A stretch of 64,000 nucleotides of DNA from Palsa-883 sp963847615 (GTDB lineage Bacteria > Pseudomonadota > Alphaproteobacteria > Acetobacterales > Acetobacteraceae), in the NCBI GenBank assembly GCA_963847615.1, contig CAWKAN010000012.1, positions 62,001 to 126,000 on the forward strand. The letters run 5' to 3'. Of the stretch, positions 43,798 through 52,771 are shown one piece after another (position 1 is the first letter of the stretch; the number at the start of each line of letters is the position of its first letter). The position numbers were made by a program, and so were the translations under genes. The notes under the pieces are model-generated. The model did not search any database. It was not told the origin of the DNA and saw only the letters and a program-made list of their open reading frames with translations.

Positions 43798-44227
43798 GGA
43801 CATTGCGCTGGCGGAGGCGCGTCTGGCGGCGGCGCGCGGCGAGGTGCCGGTCGGCGCCGCGGTGGTCGCGGCCGACGGCACCGTGCTGGCGCGCGCCGGC
43901 AACGAGGTGGAGGCGCGCAACGATCCCAGCGCGCACGCCGAGCTGCTGGCGTTGCGCGCGGCGGCGGCGGCGCGCGGGGCGAAATTTCTGCCCGACTGCG
44001 ATCTGCTGGTGAGCCTGGAGCCCTGCCCGATGTGTGCCCAGGCGATCAGCCTGTTCCGCATCCGCCGCCTGGTGTTCGCCGCCTACGACCCGAAGAGCGG
44101 CGGGGTGGAGCACGGCGCGCGGGTGTTCGATGCGGCCTCCTGCCATCACCGGCCCGAGGTGGTGGGCGGCGTGCGCGAAGCCGAGGCGGCGGCGCTGCTG
44201 CAACAGTTCTTCGGGGCGCGACGCTAA
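43787..44227 (+). CDS. tadA: tRNA-specific adenosine deaminase / nucleoside deaminase TadA
   Basis: A 146-residue cytidine-deaminase-fold enzyme: DIALAEARLAAARGEVPVGAA, the zinc/proton-shuttle motif NDPSAHAELLALR (H-A-E) and SLEPCPMCAQAI (P-C-x2-C). It converts A34 to inosine in tRNA-Arg(ACG), which is essential in most bacteria. The start is the last of three repeated ATGs. It is divergent from the AhpD-like gene. Confidence 0.92.
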   Translation: MSKMDIALAEARLAAARGEVPVGAAVVAADGTVLARAGNEVEARNDPSAHAELLALRAAAAARGAKFLPDCDLLVSLEPCPMCAQAISLFRIRRLVFAAYDPKSGGVEHGARVFDAASCHHRPEVVGGVREAEAAALLQQFFGARR

Positions 44228-44289
44228 AGCGGGATGGCTTCTGATAGGCGAAGTCATCCCACTCCAGCTTTTTGTTTGGCAAGTTACAC

Positions 44290-45108
44290 GTGACACACCC
44301 ATCCTCCAGATGTAGTTTGGCGGTCAAGGAGCAATCCGCCATTAAAACCGCCCTTTCCGCCCCGCAACTCCAGAACGAAGCCGCCGCTTTCGCTTACGTC
44401 GAAGCGAAGTTGTGGCCCGATGGCCCACGTTGTCCCAAGTGCAGCTCGGTCGGGAAACATGAAGGAGGGGCGGGACCCGTTCACCGAGCCAATGGGGGGC
44501 ACCGGACGCGCGGTGGAAGCCGACGAAACTTACGTCGGCCGGAACCTGGGACCAAGGTACGGCGCGGCACCGGGCACATGAACCCGATTTTGTCCCTGGT
44601 GGAGCGCGGCGGCCGGATCCGCAGCTTCCATGTTCCGAGCGTCATCGCCGCGACCCTGGCGCCAATCATCACCCGGCACGCCCATGAGGATTCGCGCTTC
44701 ATGACCGATGAACTGCGGACTTACATCCAGGTTGGGCAGACCTTCGCATATCGTGGCTCGGTCAACCGCAGCGCCAAAGAATATGTGCACGGCGAGGACT
44801 ACACCAACACCGTCGAGGAGCTCTTCTCCATCCTCAAGCGCGGCATGTATGGCGTCTACCAGCACGTGAGCGAGGCCCACTTGCATCGCTACTTGTCCGA
44901 ATTCGATTTCCGGTATTCCAACCGGATCAGGCTGGGCATCGACGACAAGGCGCGCGCTGATCTCACCTTGGTCGGCGCCCACGGGCAAGCGGTTGACCTA
45001 CCGAACAGTTTATGGACGCCGGGCAGCGGCGCCTCCCTTGTAGGCTCGGACGCGACCGCGAAGGGCGGCGACGGTCGCTCATTGCAGATCGCCGGCAGGG
45101 GAAGTTGA
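44290..45108 (+). pseudogene. decayed IS1595-family transposase
   Basis: The start (LQNEAAAFAYVEAKLWPDGPRCPKCSSVG) and the second half (NPILSLVERGGRIRSFHVPS, FMTDELRTYIQVGQTFAYRGSVN, YTNTVEELFSILKRGMYGVYQHVSEAHLHRYL) are clearly IS1595. The zinc-ribbon to core connection is deleted. The catalytic segment GRAVEADETYVGRNLG is present only in another frame (near 44508-44555), so the gene is frameshifted and deleted. It marks an old insertion at the left edge of the accessory island. Confidence 0.8.
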
Positions 45109-45117
45109 AATTCGACG

Positions 45118-45627
45118 ATGAGTGACGACGCCAGGGAAGCTAGGTGGGGGGAGTTTGCGGAGATAGGAGCCGAGGAAGTGCGGAAGCGCCTCGGCGCCCA
45201 AATGTGGGGTGAGGAAAAGCAGCGATTGGCGCGTGAGTGGCTGGATCATCGCGGTTCCGCAGACGCGGCCCGAGACCGCGCTGCGGCTCTTGCGGAGGCC
45301 AAAGAAGCCACTGAGGCCGCGCAGACTGCAAACGCGCTGGCGCAGGAGGCCAATGAGTTTGCGCGAGCCGCCAATGCATTGGCGGAAGATAACGCTACTT
45401 CCGCACGTGTCTCGGCCAATGAGGCCGCCAAAGCCAACGAGCTAGCATCAGCCGCAAATACCACCGCTGAACGCGCTGCCGCTGCCGCGTCAGATGCTGC
45501 CAATTCTGCGCGCTTAAGCGCGGCAGCGGCACGTACTAACAACAGGATCGCCACGACGGCGCTGATCGCCGCTGTAATCGCAATCGCCGTATCGGTAATT
45601 GGGATGTTCATGGGGCGAGCGCCTTAA
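45118..45627 (+). CDS. coiled-coil protein with C-terminal membrane anchor
   Basis: A 169-residue protein. Residues ~45-140 form an uninterrupted Ala-rich amphipathic helix (AAQTANALAQEANEFARAAN, ALAEDNATSARVSANEAAKA and so on) with seven- and eleven-residue periodicity. A C-terminal helix follows (ATTALIAAVIAIAVSVIGMFMG). The N-terminus is charged (MSDDAREARWGEFAEIGAEE). No family recognised. It sits just after the dead IS1595 copy and 24 bases before a small membrane protein, possibly one operon. Confidence 0.65.
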   Translation: MSDDAREARWGEFAEIGAEEVRKRLGAQMWGEEKQRLAREWLDHRGSADAARDRAAALAEAKEATEAAQTANALAQEANEFARAANALAEDNATSARVSANEAAKANELASAANTTAERAAAAASDAANSARLSAAAARTNNRIATTALIAAVIAIAVSVIGMFMGRAP

Positions 45628-45651
45628 GGTGCCGAAAGCGGGGTATACGCC

Positions 45652-46005
45652 GTGGATACATTTGCATTCGTCTTTGTGGTCTTGATCTGCTGGTCCATCA
45701 TCGCGCTGAACGACTTGTTCCCACACATGAACAGGCCGGAGATTTTTCGCGGAATGCGTGGTGAGTGGCTGCTGTTCGTGCTCATGACGGCAACGACGGT
45801 CTCAACCGGAAGCGCGTTAATCTGGATGCTGCTTGCGATTTGGTGGCTCAAGGTACCGGCGATAATTCTGCTTGGGGCGTTTGCGGGAAACTGGGCATAC
45901 GGGAAGTTGCCGCTCATGTTGAACGGGACCGCGATTGGGCCGGTCCTTTGGGGGATAGGCTTGGTCGTAGCCAATTTTACTGCGTGGAGTGTCCTCCGGC
46001 CGTAG
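45652..46005 (+). CDS. small integral membrane protein
   Basis: A 117-residue protein from a GTG. Three or four hydrophobic helices are visible (FAFVFVVLICWSIIALN; WLLFVLMTATTVSTGSALIW; LLAIWWLKVPAIILLGAFAG; IGPVLWGIGLVVANFTAW). No known family. GC is below the local average; likely part of the accessory island. Confidence 0.55.
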   Translation: MDTFAFVFVVLICWSIIALNDLFPHMNRPEIFRGMRGEWLLFVLMTATTVSTGSALIWMLLAIWWLKVPAIILLGAFAGNWAYGKLPLMLNGTAIGPVLWGIGLVVANFTAWSVLRP

Positions 46006-46050
46006 CCGCCGCCTTCCCGCACGCTGCGCCGCCGTGCTATGTGTGTTCCC

Positions 46051-46247
46051 ATGCCACGCAAGCCACACCCCACGCCCACGGGGCAGCCCCCTGATACACG
46101 CACTGAATACCAGCGTTTCCTCGACATAGCACGCAGGTTGAGGCGGACGAAGACCCAGAGGCGTTGGATCGGGCGTTTGAGAAAGTGGTGAGACGGCGTG
46201 AGAAGGTGGGCAACAAGACTAAAGCCCCCCCGTCGCGTGGAACCTAG
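46051..46247 (+). pseudogene. small IS1595-type passenger ORF, frameshifted
   Basis: Begins PRKPHPTPTGQPPDTRTEYQ then RFLDIA. One base is missing near 46135, after which EVEADEDPEALDRAFEKVVR continues in another frame to a stop at 46247. Short proteins of this type (TP-rich start, FLDxAREVEADEDPExFDxAL end) are found with IS1595-family elements in alphaproteobacteria; this is recall of the family pattern. It agrees with the nearby dead transposase. Confidence 0.5.
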
Positions 46248-46983
46248 CCACAGCATTCTTCAGCCCGAGTTCTCCATACAGCCCTCCTGAGTGCATCGCC
46301 CTGCGCTCGGTGATCTTATGAAGGATCGGCCGCATCTGGAAATTAGTGGCGGCATTCACCTCGCCGTATTCCAGCCCCTCCCATTCCTTGGCCGTCTGGT
46401 ACGCGACCATATCTGCCGCCTGAAGCGGCACTATGACTTGGGGGAAGTCGAAAGTGAGATCGCCAAGAAACTGGCCGGCATGGGGATGGTTGCGCCAGGC
46501 ACTGTAGGCGTCCCGGTTCCGGTCGGCATATTCCTCCTGTGCCGCAAAAACGACGGGCACCCGGGTACTGCCCGCGTGGTGACGCGACCACCACCACAGT
46601 TGTCGGACCACTTCGTCAAAACAAAGGTCATATGGCTTCGGAAACCGCTCCCGAAACTCGGCGTTCGATCCCGTTATCCTCTCAAAGTCGGCATTATTGA
46701 CGCCCGCCCAAACAGCCCAAACATCGTTGCGAGAGATAACCCCCGCCAGATAGGCAATGAGGTTTTGTCGCTCGGAGTAAGGAATGCCAGAGAATTGCTT
46801 TGTGCCGTTGTGGCAATCTGTTGTGTGGAGCCACGTGACGCCGCGATTAGCCAGCCGTCCTAAGATTTCGTTCCATTCTGAAGTCAGTGCCACCCATACA
46901 TCTGCTGCCGCGACGAAACCGGCAATAGCCGTAATCCGTGCCTTCCCATGAGTGCCGCTCTCATCAAAATACGCTCGGAACAT
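46219..46983 (-). CDS. DUF3800 domain protein
   Basis: 254 residues from ATG 46983. The N-terminus has the signature FRAYFDESGTHGKARITAIAGFVAAA (Y-x-D-E-S-G), then WLHTTDCHN, WAVWAGVNNADFERI and C-terminal VIVPLQAADMVAYQTAKEWEG, the Q-x-A-D block that completes the acidic site of this RNase-H-like family. DUF3800 proteins occur on mobile elements and near defence genes; activity is not established. Upstream in-frame codons to 47064 are considered spurious. Confidence 0.82.
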   Translation of the reverse strand: MFRAYFDESGTHGKARITAIAGFVAAADVWVALTSEWNEILGRLANRGVTWLHTTDCHNGTKQFSGIPYSERQNLIAYLAGVISRNDVWAVWAGVNNADFERITGSNAEFRERFPKPYDLCFDEVVRQLWWWSRHHAGSTRVPVVFAAQEEYADRNRDAYSAWRNHPHAGQFLGDLTFDFPQVIVPLQAADMVAYQTAKEWEGLEYGEVNAATNFQMRPILHKITERRAMHSGGLYGELGLKNAVARFHATGGL

Positions 46984-47182
46984 CGCAGCGCCTTCCAAGG
47001 GTTGCCGCGCGCGCGTAGTGCTGCCGCCAACTCTAGAACGAGCGCCGCCGCACTCACGGCTCACCCCTGGAATCTAGCCCTAGTCCCTGGGTCTGTGAAG
47101 TGTAACCTTGCCTTTTGTTTTGTCGTGTGATTCACGCCTCACGGCGATTCCGCCTGAAGCGATCACGCGCTAACGCGCCCAA

Positions 47183-48292
47183 TCAGCCCAATCCGAGCGA
47201 TTGCAGAACCCCGGCGATCCGGTCCTCGGTCACATCGCCGACGGCACTGTTGAGGAATCGATAGGGCATGTGCCTCGCGTGGGCGAGCAGGTAGAACCAC
47301 GGTCGCAGCAGAACGCCGCCGTCGAGCGGCTGGTTGATCTCCAGGACCTTCGCGCCACGCCGGGCAAACAGCAGGTTGGCCAGGCCCGCGCCGTGCACGC
47401 CGATGATCGCCTCGGCGTCGAACATGGCTTGCATCTGCTCCGCGCAATCCATCCGCTCGAAGAACAGCTTGCGGAATCCGTATCGCTCGGCGGCGCGGTT
47501 GAGCTGCGCGGTCTGCTGCAGGGACGTGCGCCAGTTGGCGCCGGCCTCGCGCGAGATCAGGACGCGCCGCGGCGACGCGGGACTTCGCCGCAACCGGCGT
47601 CGTGCGGCGGCAAACAGATCGTGGAAAGCGTGCAGCAGCGTCAGATTGGTCGGCTCCGACGGCGTGGTCCAGAACAAGCGAATGGCCTTGGCGCCGTACC
47701 AACCCGGCGGCAGCAGCGTGACCCGGTCGCGCAACCCGAAGACGTCCTGCGACTGGCGCCAGGTCGCTTCCCCGAAGCGGATGCGGGCTGAGCCGGCGCG
47801 GGCCTGGTAGTCCGGCAGGACGATCGGGCTGCGCCGCGGCAGCAGTTGTGCCGCAAGCGCGGAGCGGGGCAGCGCGAAACAAAGCCAGTGGTACCAATTC
47901 ATCCAGCTTGCGTCGAAGCCGATGAAGACGTCGTCGAACCGCGTAGCCGTCTGAGGAAGATCGATCTCGACCACGCTCTGCCCGGCGCGGCCCGGATTGC
48001 TGAACATGGCGGCCTGCGCCACCATGCGGCGGTCGCTGGTCAGGATGACGCCGTCCAATCCGTTGCCAACCGCGAACCAACCGTTGCGTACGGTGATCAG
48101 GTCGAGCCGCACGGCCGGCACGATCGCCACCCCATCATCACCCCGGCGCTGCGGCACGCGCCGCATCATCGGCCCGAGATCCTGTCCCGTGTAGGCCGGC
48201 GGCGGCGGCCGGTACGGCCCTTGCGGGCTTTGCAGGATGACCACGTCGCGCTCGGCGCAATCGGCGACGTCGATGAACCCCGTGGTGCGCAC
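47183..48292 (-). CDS. glycosyltransferase family 61 protein
   Basis: A 369-residue DUF563/GT61 protein. The N-terminal half has NWYHWLCFALPRSAL (the Y-H-W/F block); the C-terminal half has RRVLISREAGANWR (S-R-x-x-A-x-x-R nucleotide-sugar region) and the acceptor/donor block IIGVHGAGLANLLFARRGAKVLEI. It is cytoplasmic, with no membrane helix. Possible role in decoration of an exopolysaccharide or LPS. The GTG start is 16 bases after the purD stop, so probably the same operon, though with an unrelated role. Confidence 0.82.
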   Translation of the reverse strand: MRTTGFIDVADCAERDVVILQSPQGPYRPPPPAYTGQDLGPMMRRVPQRRGDDGVAIVPAVRLDLITVRNGWFAVGNGLDGVILTSDRRMVAQAAMFSNPGRAGQSVVEIDLPQTATRFDDVFIGFDASWMNWYHWLCFALPRSALAAQLLPRRSPIVLPDYQARAGSARIRFGEATWRQSQDVFGLRDRVTLLPPGWYGAKAIRLFWTTPSEPTNLTLLHAFHDLFAAARRRLRRSPASPRRVLISREAGANWRTSLQQTAQLNRAAERYGFRKLFFERMDCAEQMQAMFDAEAIIGVHGAGLANLLFARRGAKVLEINQPLDGGVLLRPWFYLLAHARHMPYRFLNSAVGDVTEDRIAGVLQSLGLG

Positions 48293-48307
48293 CCCCAGCG
48301 CGCCGGC

Positions 48308-49582
48308 TCAGCGGGCCAGCGCGCGATGCCCGATGTCGTGGCGGCAGAATCCCTCCGGCCAGTCGATCGCATCGACCGCCGCGTAAGCCGCATCGCGCGC
48401 CGCGGCCAGCGTGGCGCCGGTGGCACAGACCGTCAGCACCCGCCCGCCGGCGGCGCGAACATTTCCCCCCGCATCCGCCTCGGTCCCGGAATGAAACACC
48501 GTCACGCCGGGCAATGCGGCGGCGCGTGCCAAGCCGCGGATCTCGCTGCCGCGCTCCGGCGCCTCCGGATAGCCGCGCGCCGCCATCACCACCGCGATCG
48601 CCGCGGTGTCGCGCCAACGCAGGTCGAAATGCGCCAGCTCGCCGTCGCGCGCGGCCAGCAGCGCCGACAGCAGGTCGGAGCGCAACCGCAGCAGCAGCAC
48701 CTGGCACTCCGGATCGCCGAACCGGACGTTGAACTCGATCAGCTTCGGCCCGTCCGGCGTCAGCATCAGCCCGGCGAACAGAACCCCGCGGAACGGCGTG
48801 CCGCGGCGCGCCAGCTCGGCCAGCGCCGGCTGGATGATGCCCTCGATCGCCGCCTGTTCCAGCGCCGGGGGAAACATCGGCGTCGGCGCATAGCACCCCA
48901 TGCCGCCGGTGTTGGGACCGGTGTCGCCGTCGCCGACCCGCTTGTGGTCCTGCGCCGAGCCCAACGCCACCGCCTGCGTCCCGTCGCACAGCGCGAACAG
49001 CGAGACCTCGTCGCCGACCAGGCATTCCTCGATCACCACCGCGGCCCCGGCCTCGCCGAACACGCGGGCCTCCATGATGGCGTCGATCGCCGCCAGCGCC
49101 GCATCCTCGGTGGCGGCGACCACGACGCCCTTGCCGGCGGCCAGGCCGTCCGCCTTGACCACCAGCGGCGCGCCGCGGCGGCGGACGAATTCGCGCGCCG
49201 CCGCGGCGTCCTCGAACCGCTCCCAGCGCGCGGTCGGGATGCCGGCGGCGTCGCAGACCTGCTTGGCGAAGGTCTTGCTGCCTTCGAGCTGCGCGGCCGC
49301 GCGGCTGGGACCGCAGCACCGGATGCCGGCCGCCTCCATCGCATCGGTGATGCCGGCGACCAGCGGCGCCTCCGGCCCGGGCACCACCAGGTCGATGGCG
49401 TTGTCGCGGGCGAAATCCACCAGGGCGGCGATGTCCATCGCCCCGATCGGCACGCAGGTGGCGACCGAGCCGATGCCGGGATTGCCCGGCGCGCACCACA
49501 GCTTGGTCAACAGCGGGCTCGCCGCGATCGACCAGCACAGCGCATGCTCGCGCCCACCCGACCCCACCACCAACACACGCAT
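48308..49582 (-). CDS. purD: phosphoribosylamine--glycine ligase
   Basis: 424 residues from ATG 49582: MRVLVVGSGGREHALCWSI, GPEAPLVAGITDAME, the ATP-grasp parts VVKADGLAAGKGVVVA and SLFALCDGTQAVALGSAQDHKRVGDGDTGPNTGGMG, then IEFNVRFGDPECQVLL. Step 2 of purine synthesis (GARS). The start fixes the divergent promoter region shared with xseA, in which a long palindrome is found. Confidence 0.96.
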   Translation of the reverse strand: MRVLVVGSGGREHALCWSIAASPLLTKLWCAPGNPGIGSVATCVPIGAMDIAALVDFARDNAIDLVVPGPEAPLVAGITDAMEAAGIRCCGPSRAAAQLEGSKTFAKQVCDAAGIPTARWERFEDAAAAREFVRRRGAPLVVKADGLAAGKGVVVAATEDAALAAIDAIMEARVFGEAGAAVVIEECLVGDEVSLFALCDGTQAVALGSAQDHKRVGDGDTGPNTGGMGCYAPTPMFPPALEQAAIEGIIQPALAELARRGTPFRGVLFAGLMLTPDGPKLIEFNVRFGDPECQVLLLRLRSDLLSALLAARDGELAHFDLRWRDTAAIAVVMAARGYPEAPERGSEIRGLARAAALPGVTVFHSGTEADAGGNVRAAGGRVLTVCATGATLAAARDAAYAAVDAIDWPEGFCRHDIGHRALAR

Positions 49583-49631
49583 TGCGTCACCTCCAGGAGG
49601 GAGAAAAGGGAAAACGAGCGGTAGAGGGAAA

Positions 49632-49742
49632 GACTCCCCCTCCCCTTGCGGGAGGGGGTTGGGGGGAGGGGTCGCAACCCCCGGGACGGTATGTGCTCGA
49701 CCCCTCCCCCCGCCCCCCTCCCGCAAGGGGAGGGGGAGTGTC
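49632..49742. repeat. 111-base palindrome in the purD-xseA divergent region
   Basis: The left arm GACTCCCCCTCCCCTTGCGG and the right arm CCGCAAGGGGAGGGGGAGTG are complementary. A second inner pair (GGGGGGAGGGGTCG and CGACCCCTCCCCCC) continues the stem, giving a near-complete hairpin over 111 bases. It lies within the 190 bases between two divergent starts, so it either separates or replaces parts of both promoters. Confidence 0.85.
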
Positions 49743-49772
49743 ATCGGGGCCGTTGTAGCATACCCTGCCCCC

Positions 49773-51179
49773 ATGGACGAACCGCGGCTCGATCCCGTCG
49801 GCAATGTGCCGGAGTTCACCGTCTCGGAGATCTCCGGGGCGGTGAAGCGCACGCTCGAGGGCAATTTCGGCCGCGTGCGCGTGCGCGGCGAGATCACGGA
49901 ACTCAAGCGCTACCCCTCCGGCCACATCTATTTCTCGCTCAAGGACGAGGGCGCCAAGCTGGCCGGCATCGTCTGGAAGTTCGCCGTCGCCCGCCTCGGC
50001 ATGCAGCCGGAGAACGGGGTGGAGGTGATCGCGACCGGCCGCATAACCTCCTACGCCGAGCGCTCGTCGTACCAGCTGATTGTCGAGCGCATGGAATACG
50101 CCGGCGCCGGCGCGCTGCTGGCGCGGATCGAGGCGCTGCGCCTGCGGCTGGCCGGCGAGGGCCTGTTCGACGCGGCCCGCAAGCGCGCCCTGCCCGGACT
50201 GCCCGCGGTGATCGGCGTGGTGACCAGCGAGCGCGGCGCGGTGATCCAGGACATCCGCACCACCATCGCGCGCCGCTTCCCGCGCCCGATCCTGCTGTGG
50301 CCGGTGCCGGTGCAGGGCGAGGGCGCGGCCGAACGCATCGCCGCGGCGATCGCCGGGTTCGACGCCCTGCCGGCGGGTGGCCCAGGGGAGCATGCCATCC
50401 CCCGCCCGGACGTGCTGATCGTCGCGCGCGGCGGCGGCAGCCTGGAAGACCTGATGGCGTTCAACGAGGAGGTCGTGGTGCGCGCCGCTGCCGCCTGCCG
50501 CATCCCGCTGATCTCCGCCGTCGGGCACGAGACCGACACCACGCTGATCGACTTCGCCGCCGACCGCCGGGCGCCGACGCCGACCGCGGCGGCCGAGCTG
50601 GCGGTGCCGGCGCGGGCCGACCTGCTGGCCGACCTGGCGCAGACCGCCGCGCGGCTGATCGGCGCGCTGAACCGGCTGACCCAGGACCGCCGGCTGCGCC
50701 TGTCGCGGGCCGAGCGCGGGCTGCCGGACCTGCCGGCGCTGCTCGGCACGGCGCGGCAGCGGCTGGACGACCGGGCGGAGCGGCTGCGCCTGGCGTTGCC
50801 GAACCTGGTGCGCGGCTGGGCCGCGCGGCTGACCCTGGCGCGCTCCACCCTGGCGGGCGGGCTGCGGCACACGCTGGCGGCGCGGCGCGACCGGGCGGTG
50901 CGGGTGCTGGCAAGGGTCTCGCCGGCGCCGCTGGCCGCGCGGCTGCGCGAGGCGCGGGCGCGGCTGGAGGGGGCGGCGGGGCGGCTGGAGTCGGTCTCGC
51001 CGCTGGCCGTGCTGCAGCGGGGCTACGCGCTGGTGACCGATCCGCTCGGCCACCCGCTGACCACCGCCGCCGCGGTGCGGCCGGGCGCGCCGCTACGCCT
51101 GCGCTTCGCCGATGGCGAGGTCGGCGCGACCGCGGAGGGGGGCGGCAAGCCGGAGCGGCAGGGACGGCTGTCGCTGTGA
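49773..51179 (+). CDS. xseA: exodeoxyribonuclease VII large subunit
   Basis: 468 residues from ATG 49773. An OB-fold N-terminal domain (EFTVSEISGAVKRTLEGNFGRVRVRGEITELKRYPSGHIYFSLKDEGAK) is followed by the catalytic region (GVVTSERGAVIQDIRTTIARRFPRP, DVLIVARGGGSLEDLMAFNEE, ISAVGHETDTTLIDFAADRRAPTPTAAAE). Next come a long coiled region and the C-terminal SPLAVLQRGYALVTD. It degrades single-stranded DNA together with XseB, which is not in the window. Upstream in-frame codons in the palindrome are not part of the gene. Confidence 0.95.
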   Translation: MDEPRLDPVGNVPEFTVSEISGAVKRTLEGNFGRVRVRGEITELKRYPSGHIYFSLKDEGAKLAGIVWKFAVARLGMQPENGVEVIATGRITSYAERSSYQLIVERMEYAGAGALLARIEALRLRLAGEGLFDAARKRALPGLPAVIGVVTSERGAVIQDIRTTIARRFPRPILLWPVPVQGEGAAERIAAAIAGFDALPAGGPGEHAIPRPDVLIVARGGGSLEDLMAFNEEVVVRAAAACRIPLISAVGHETDTTLIDFAADRRAPTPTAAAELAVPARADLLADLAQTAARLIGALNRLTQDRRLRLSRAERGLPDLPALLGTARQRLDDRAERLRLALPNLVRGWAARLTLARSTLAGGLRHTLAARRDRAVRVLARVSPAPLAARLREARARLEGAAGRLESVSPLAVLQRGYALVTDPLGHPLTTAAAVRPGAPLRLRFADGEVGATAEGGGKPERQGRLSL

Positions 51180-51538
51180 GGCGCCCGATCGGCGGGCTTG
51201 TGCCGACGCGTGCGGGGCGAGGCGCGGGCGTGTGGCGAGGCGGCCGGCGGCGTCACGCCGCTGTCCCTGCGGTGGCGCGTCGCGGCGCGGCCGCCGCTGC
51301 TTCGGCCTGACCTGCTGACAGTAGCCGGGAACGCCACGAAGATGGGCGCATCGGCGCGCTCATCGGCTCGGTGGTCGATCGGGCGGACAGGCGGGTCCCC
51401 AGGCAGTTCCTTGAACGTCTGTTCCCCCTCGGCCAGTCGCAGGCGGAAAGCTCAGAGTTGTGCCGGGCCGCTGCCTGGGGTTTTGTCGCCGATACCCAAC
51501 CGACGGGGTCAAACGCGAATTCAGGGTTGAGCATCTCG
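51180..51538. other. gene-free region between xseA and the GT4 gene
   Basis: 359 bases without a supported gene; the in-frame extension of the GT4 gene to 51371 is Arg/Ser-rich and unlike the family. No hairpin or promoter of note was seen. Confidence 0.4.
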
Positions 51539-52672
51539 ATGCGGGTTCTTCACGTCATAACCGGACTGCGGCGTGCCGGCGCGGAGACGATGCTGGTCAA
51601 GCTGATCGGCGCGCTCGGTCGGGAAGGCATCGAAAGCCAGGTGATCTGCCTGACCGGGCGCGGACCGCTTGCGGCCGAACTCGAGGATGACGGCATCCCT
51701 GTCGTTTCGTATGGCATGCGTCGGAAGTTCGATCCCAGGCCGATCGCGCGCCTCATCGGCGCGATGCGGCGGTTCCGACCGGATGTCGTCCAGACCTGGC
51801 TCTATCATGCCGACTTCGCGGGCCTTATTGCCGCCGCCCTGGCCGGCCGTCGCGCCAGGCTGATCTGGAATATCCGCTGCTCCGATATGGATTTCGTGGA
51901 GGAATCGGCGCCCAGTTCCGGCCTGCTGGTCCGCCTGCTCGCGCGCCTGTCGGCCCGACCGGCGGGGGCGATCATCAACAGCCATGCGGGCCGGCTGTAC
52001 CACGAACGGCTTGGCTACCATCCGCAATGGTGGAGCGAGATACCCAACGGCTTTGACCTCGCGCGCTGGCGCCCGGACCAGGCGGCCGCGGCACGCCTGC
52101 GTGCGCAACTCGCGCTGCCCGACGATGCCCTGATCGTCGGCATGTTCGCGCGCGTCGCGCCAATGAAGGACCACGGCAACTTTCTGTCCGCGATCGCCCA
52201 GGTGTCCCTGCGCCTGCCCGGCGTGCACGCGGTTCTCGCCGGGCGCGGTACCGAGGCGTTTGCGGGCTTGCTCGGCGAATTGGGATTGCCAGGCAAAGTG
52301 ACCATTCTCGGCGAACGGAGCGACCTGCCGTCGCTGCTGCCGGGGATCGATGTATGCTGCCTCTCTTCCGCCTTCGGCGAAGGGTTCGCCAACGTGCTGG
52401 GCGAGGCAATGGCCTGCGGTATCCCCTGCGTGGCGACCGACGTCGGCGACGCGCGCGAGATCATCGGCGACACCGGCCGCATCGTGCCGCCGCGGCAACC
52501 CGAGGCGCTGGCAGGCGCGCTGGCCGACCTGCTCGGCGCCGCCGCGGCGCGGCGAACCGAGCTGGGAGCCCGTGCGCGGGAGCGGATCCAGGATCGCTAC
52601 GATCTGTCCGGCGTCACGCGGCGGTATATCGAGGTCTATACCGCCGTGTGTCGCGACCTGCCGCCGCCGTGA
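51539..52672 (+). CDS. glycosyltransferase family 4 protein
   Basis: 377 residues from ATG 51539 (MRVLHVITGLRRAGAETMLVKLI, the G-G-A-E-like donor-domain start). The second Rossmann half has SEIPNGFDLARWRPD, VGMFARVAPMKDHGNFLSAI, LGERSDLPSLLPGIDVCCLSS and the retaining-GT E-x7-E motif in EGFANVLGEAMACGIPCVATD. It transfers a sugar from a nucleotide donor, probably to a surface polysaccharide or glycolipid. It stands alone. Confidence 0.9.
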   Translation: MRVLHVITGLRRAGAETMLVKLIGALGREGIESQVICLTGRGPLAAELEDDGIPVVSYGMRRKFDPRPIARLIGAMRRFRPDVVQTWLYHADFAGLIAAALAGRRARLIWNIRCSDMDFVEESAPSSGLLVRLLARLSARPAGAIINSHAGRLYHERLGYHPQWWSEIPNGFDLARWRPDQAAAARLRAQLALPDDALIVGMFARVAPMKDHGNFLSAIAQVSLRLPGVHAVLAGRGTEAFAGLLGELGLPGKVTILGERSDLPSLLPGIDVCCLSSAFGEGFANVLGEAMACGIPCVATDVGDAREIIGDTGRIVPPRQPEALAGALADLLGAAAARRTELGARARERIQDRYDLSGVTRRYIEVYTAVCRDLPPP

Positions 52673-52771
52673 TCCGCGCGCCGGCGCCCCAGCGGCGAAC
52701 CGGCGGTGAATTTTCGCCTTGTCCTGTCCCGCAAGCCGCGCCAGAGGGACAGAAGCTGACAGGAGATTGGC

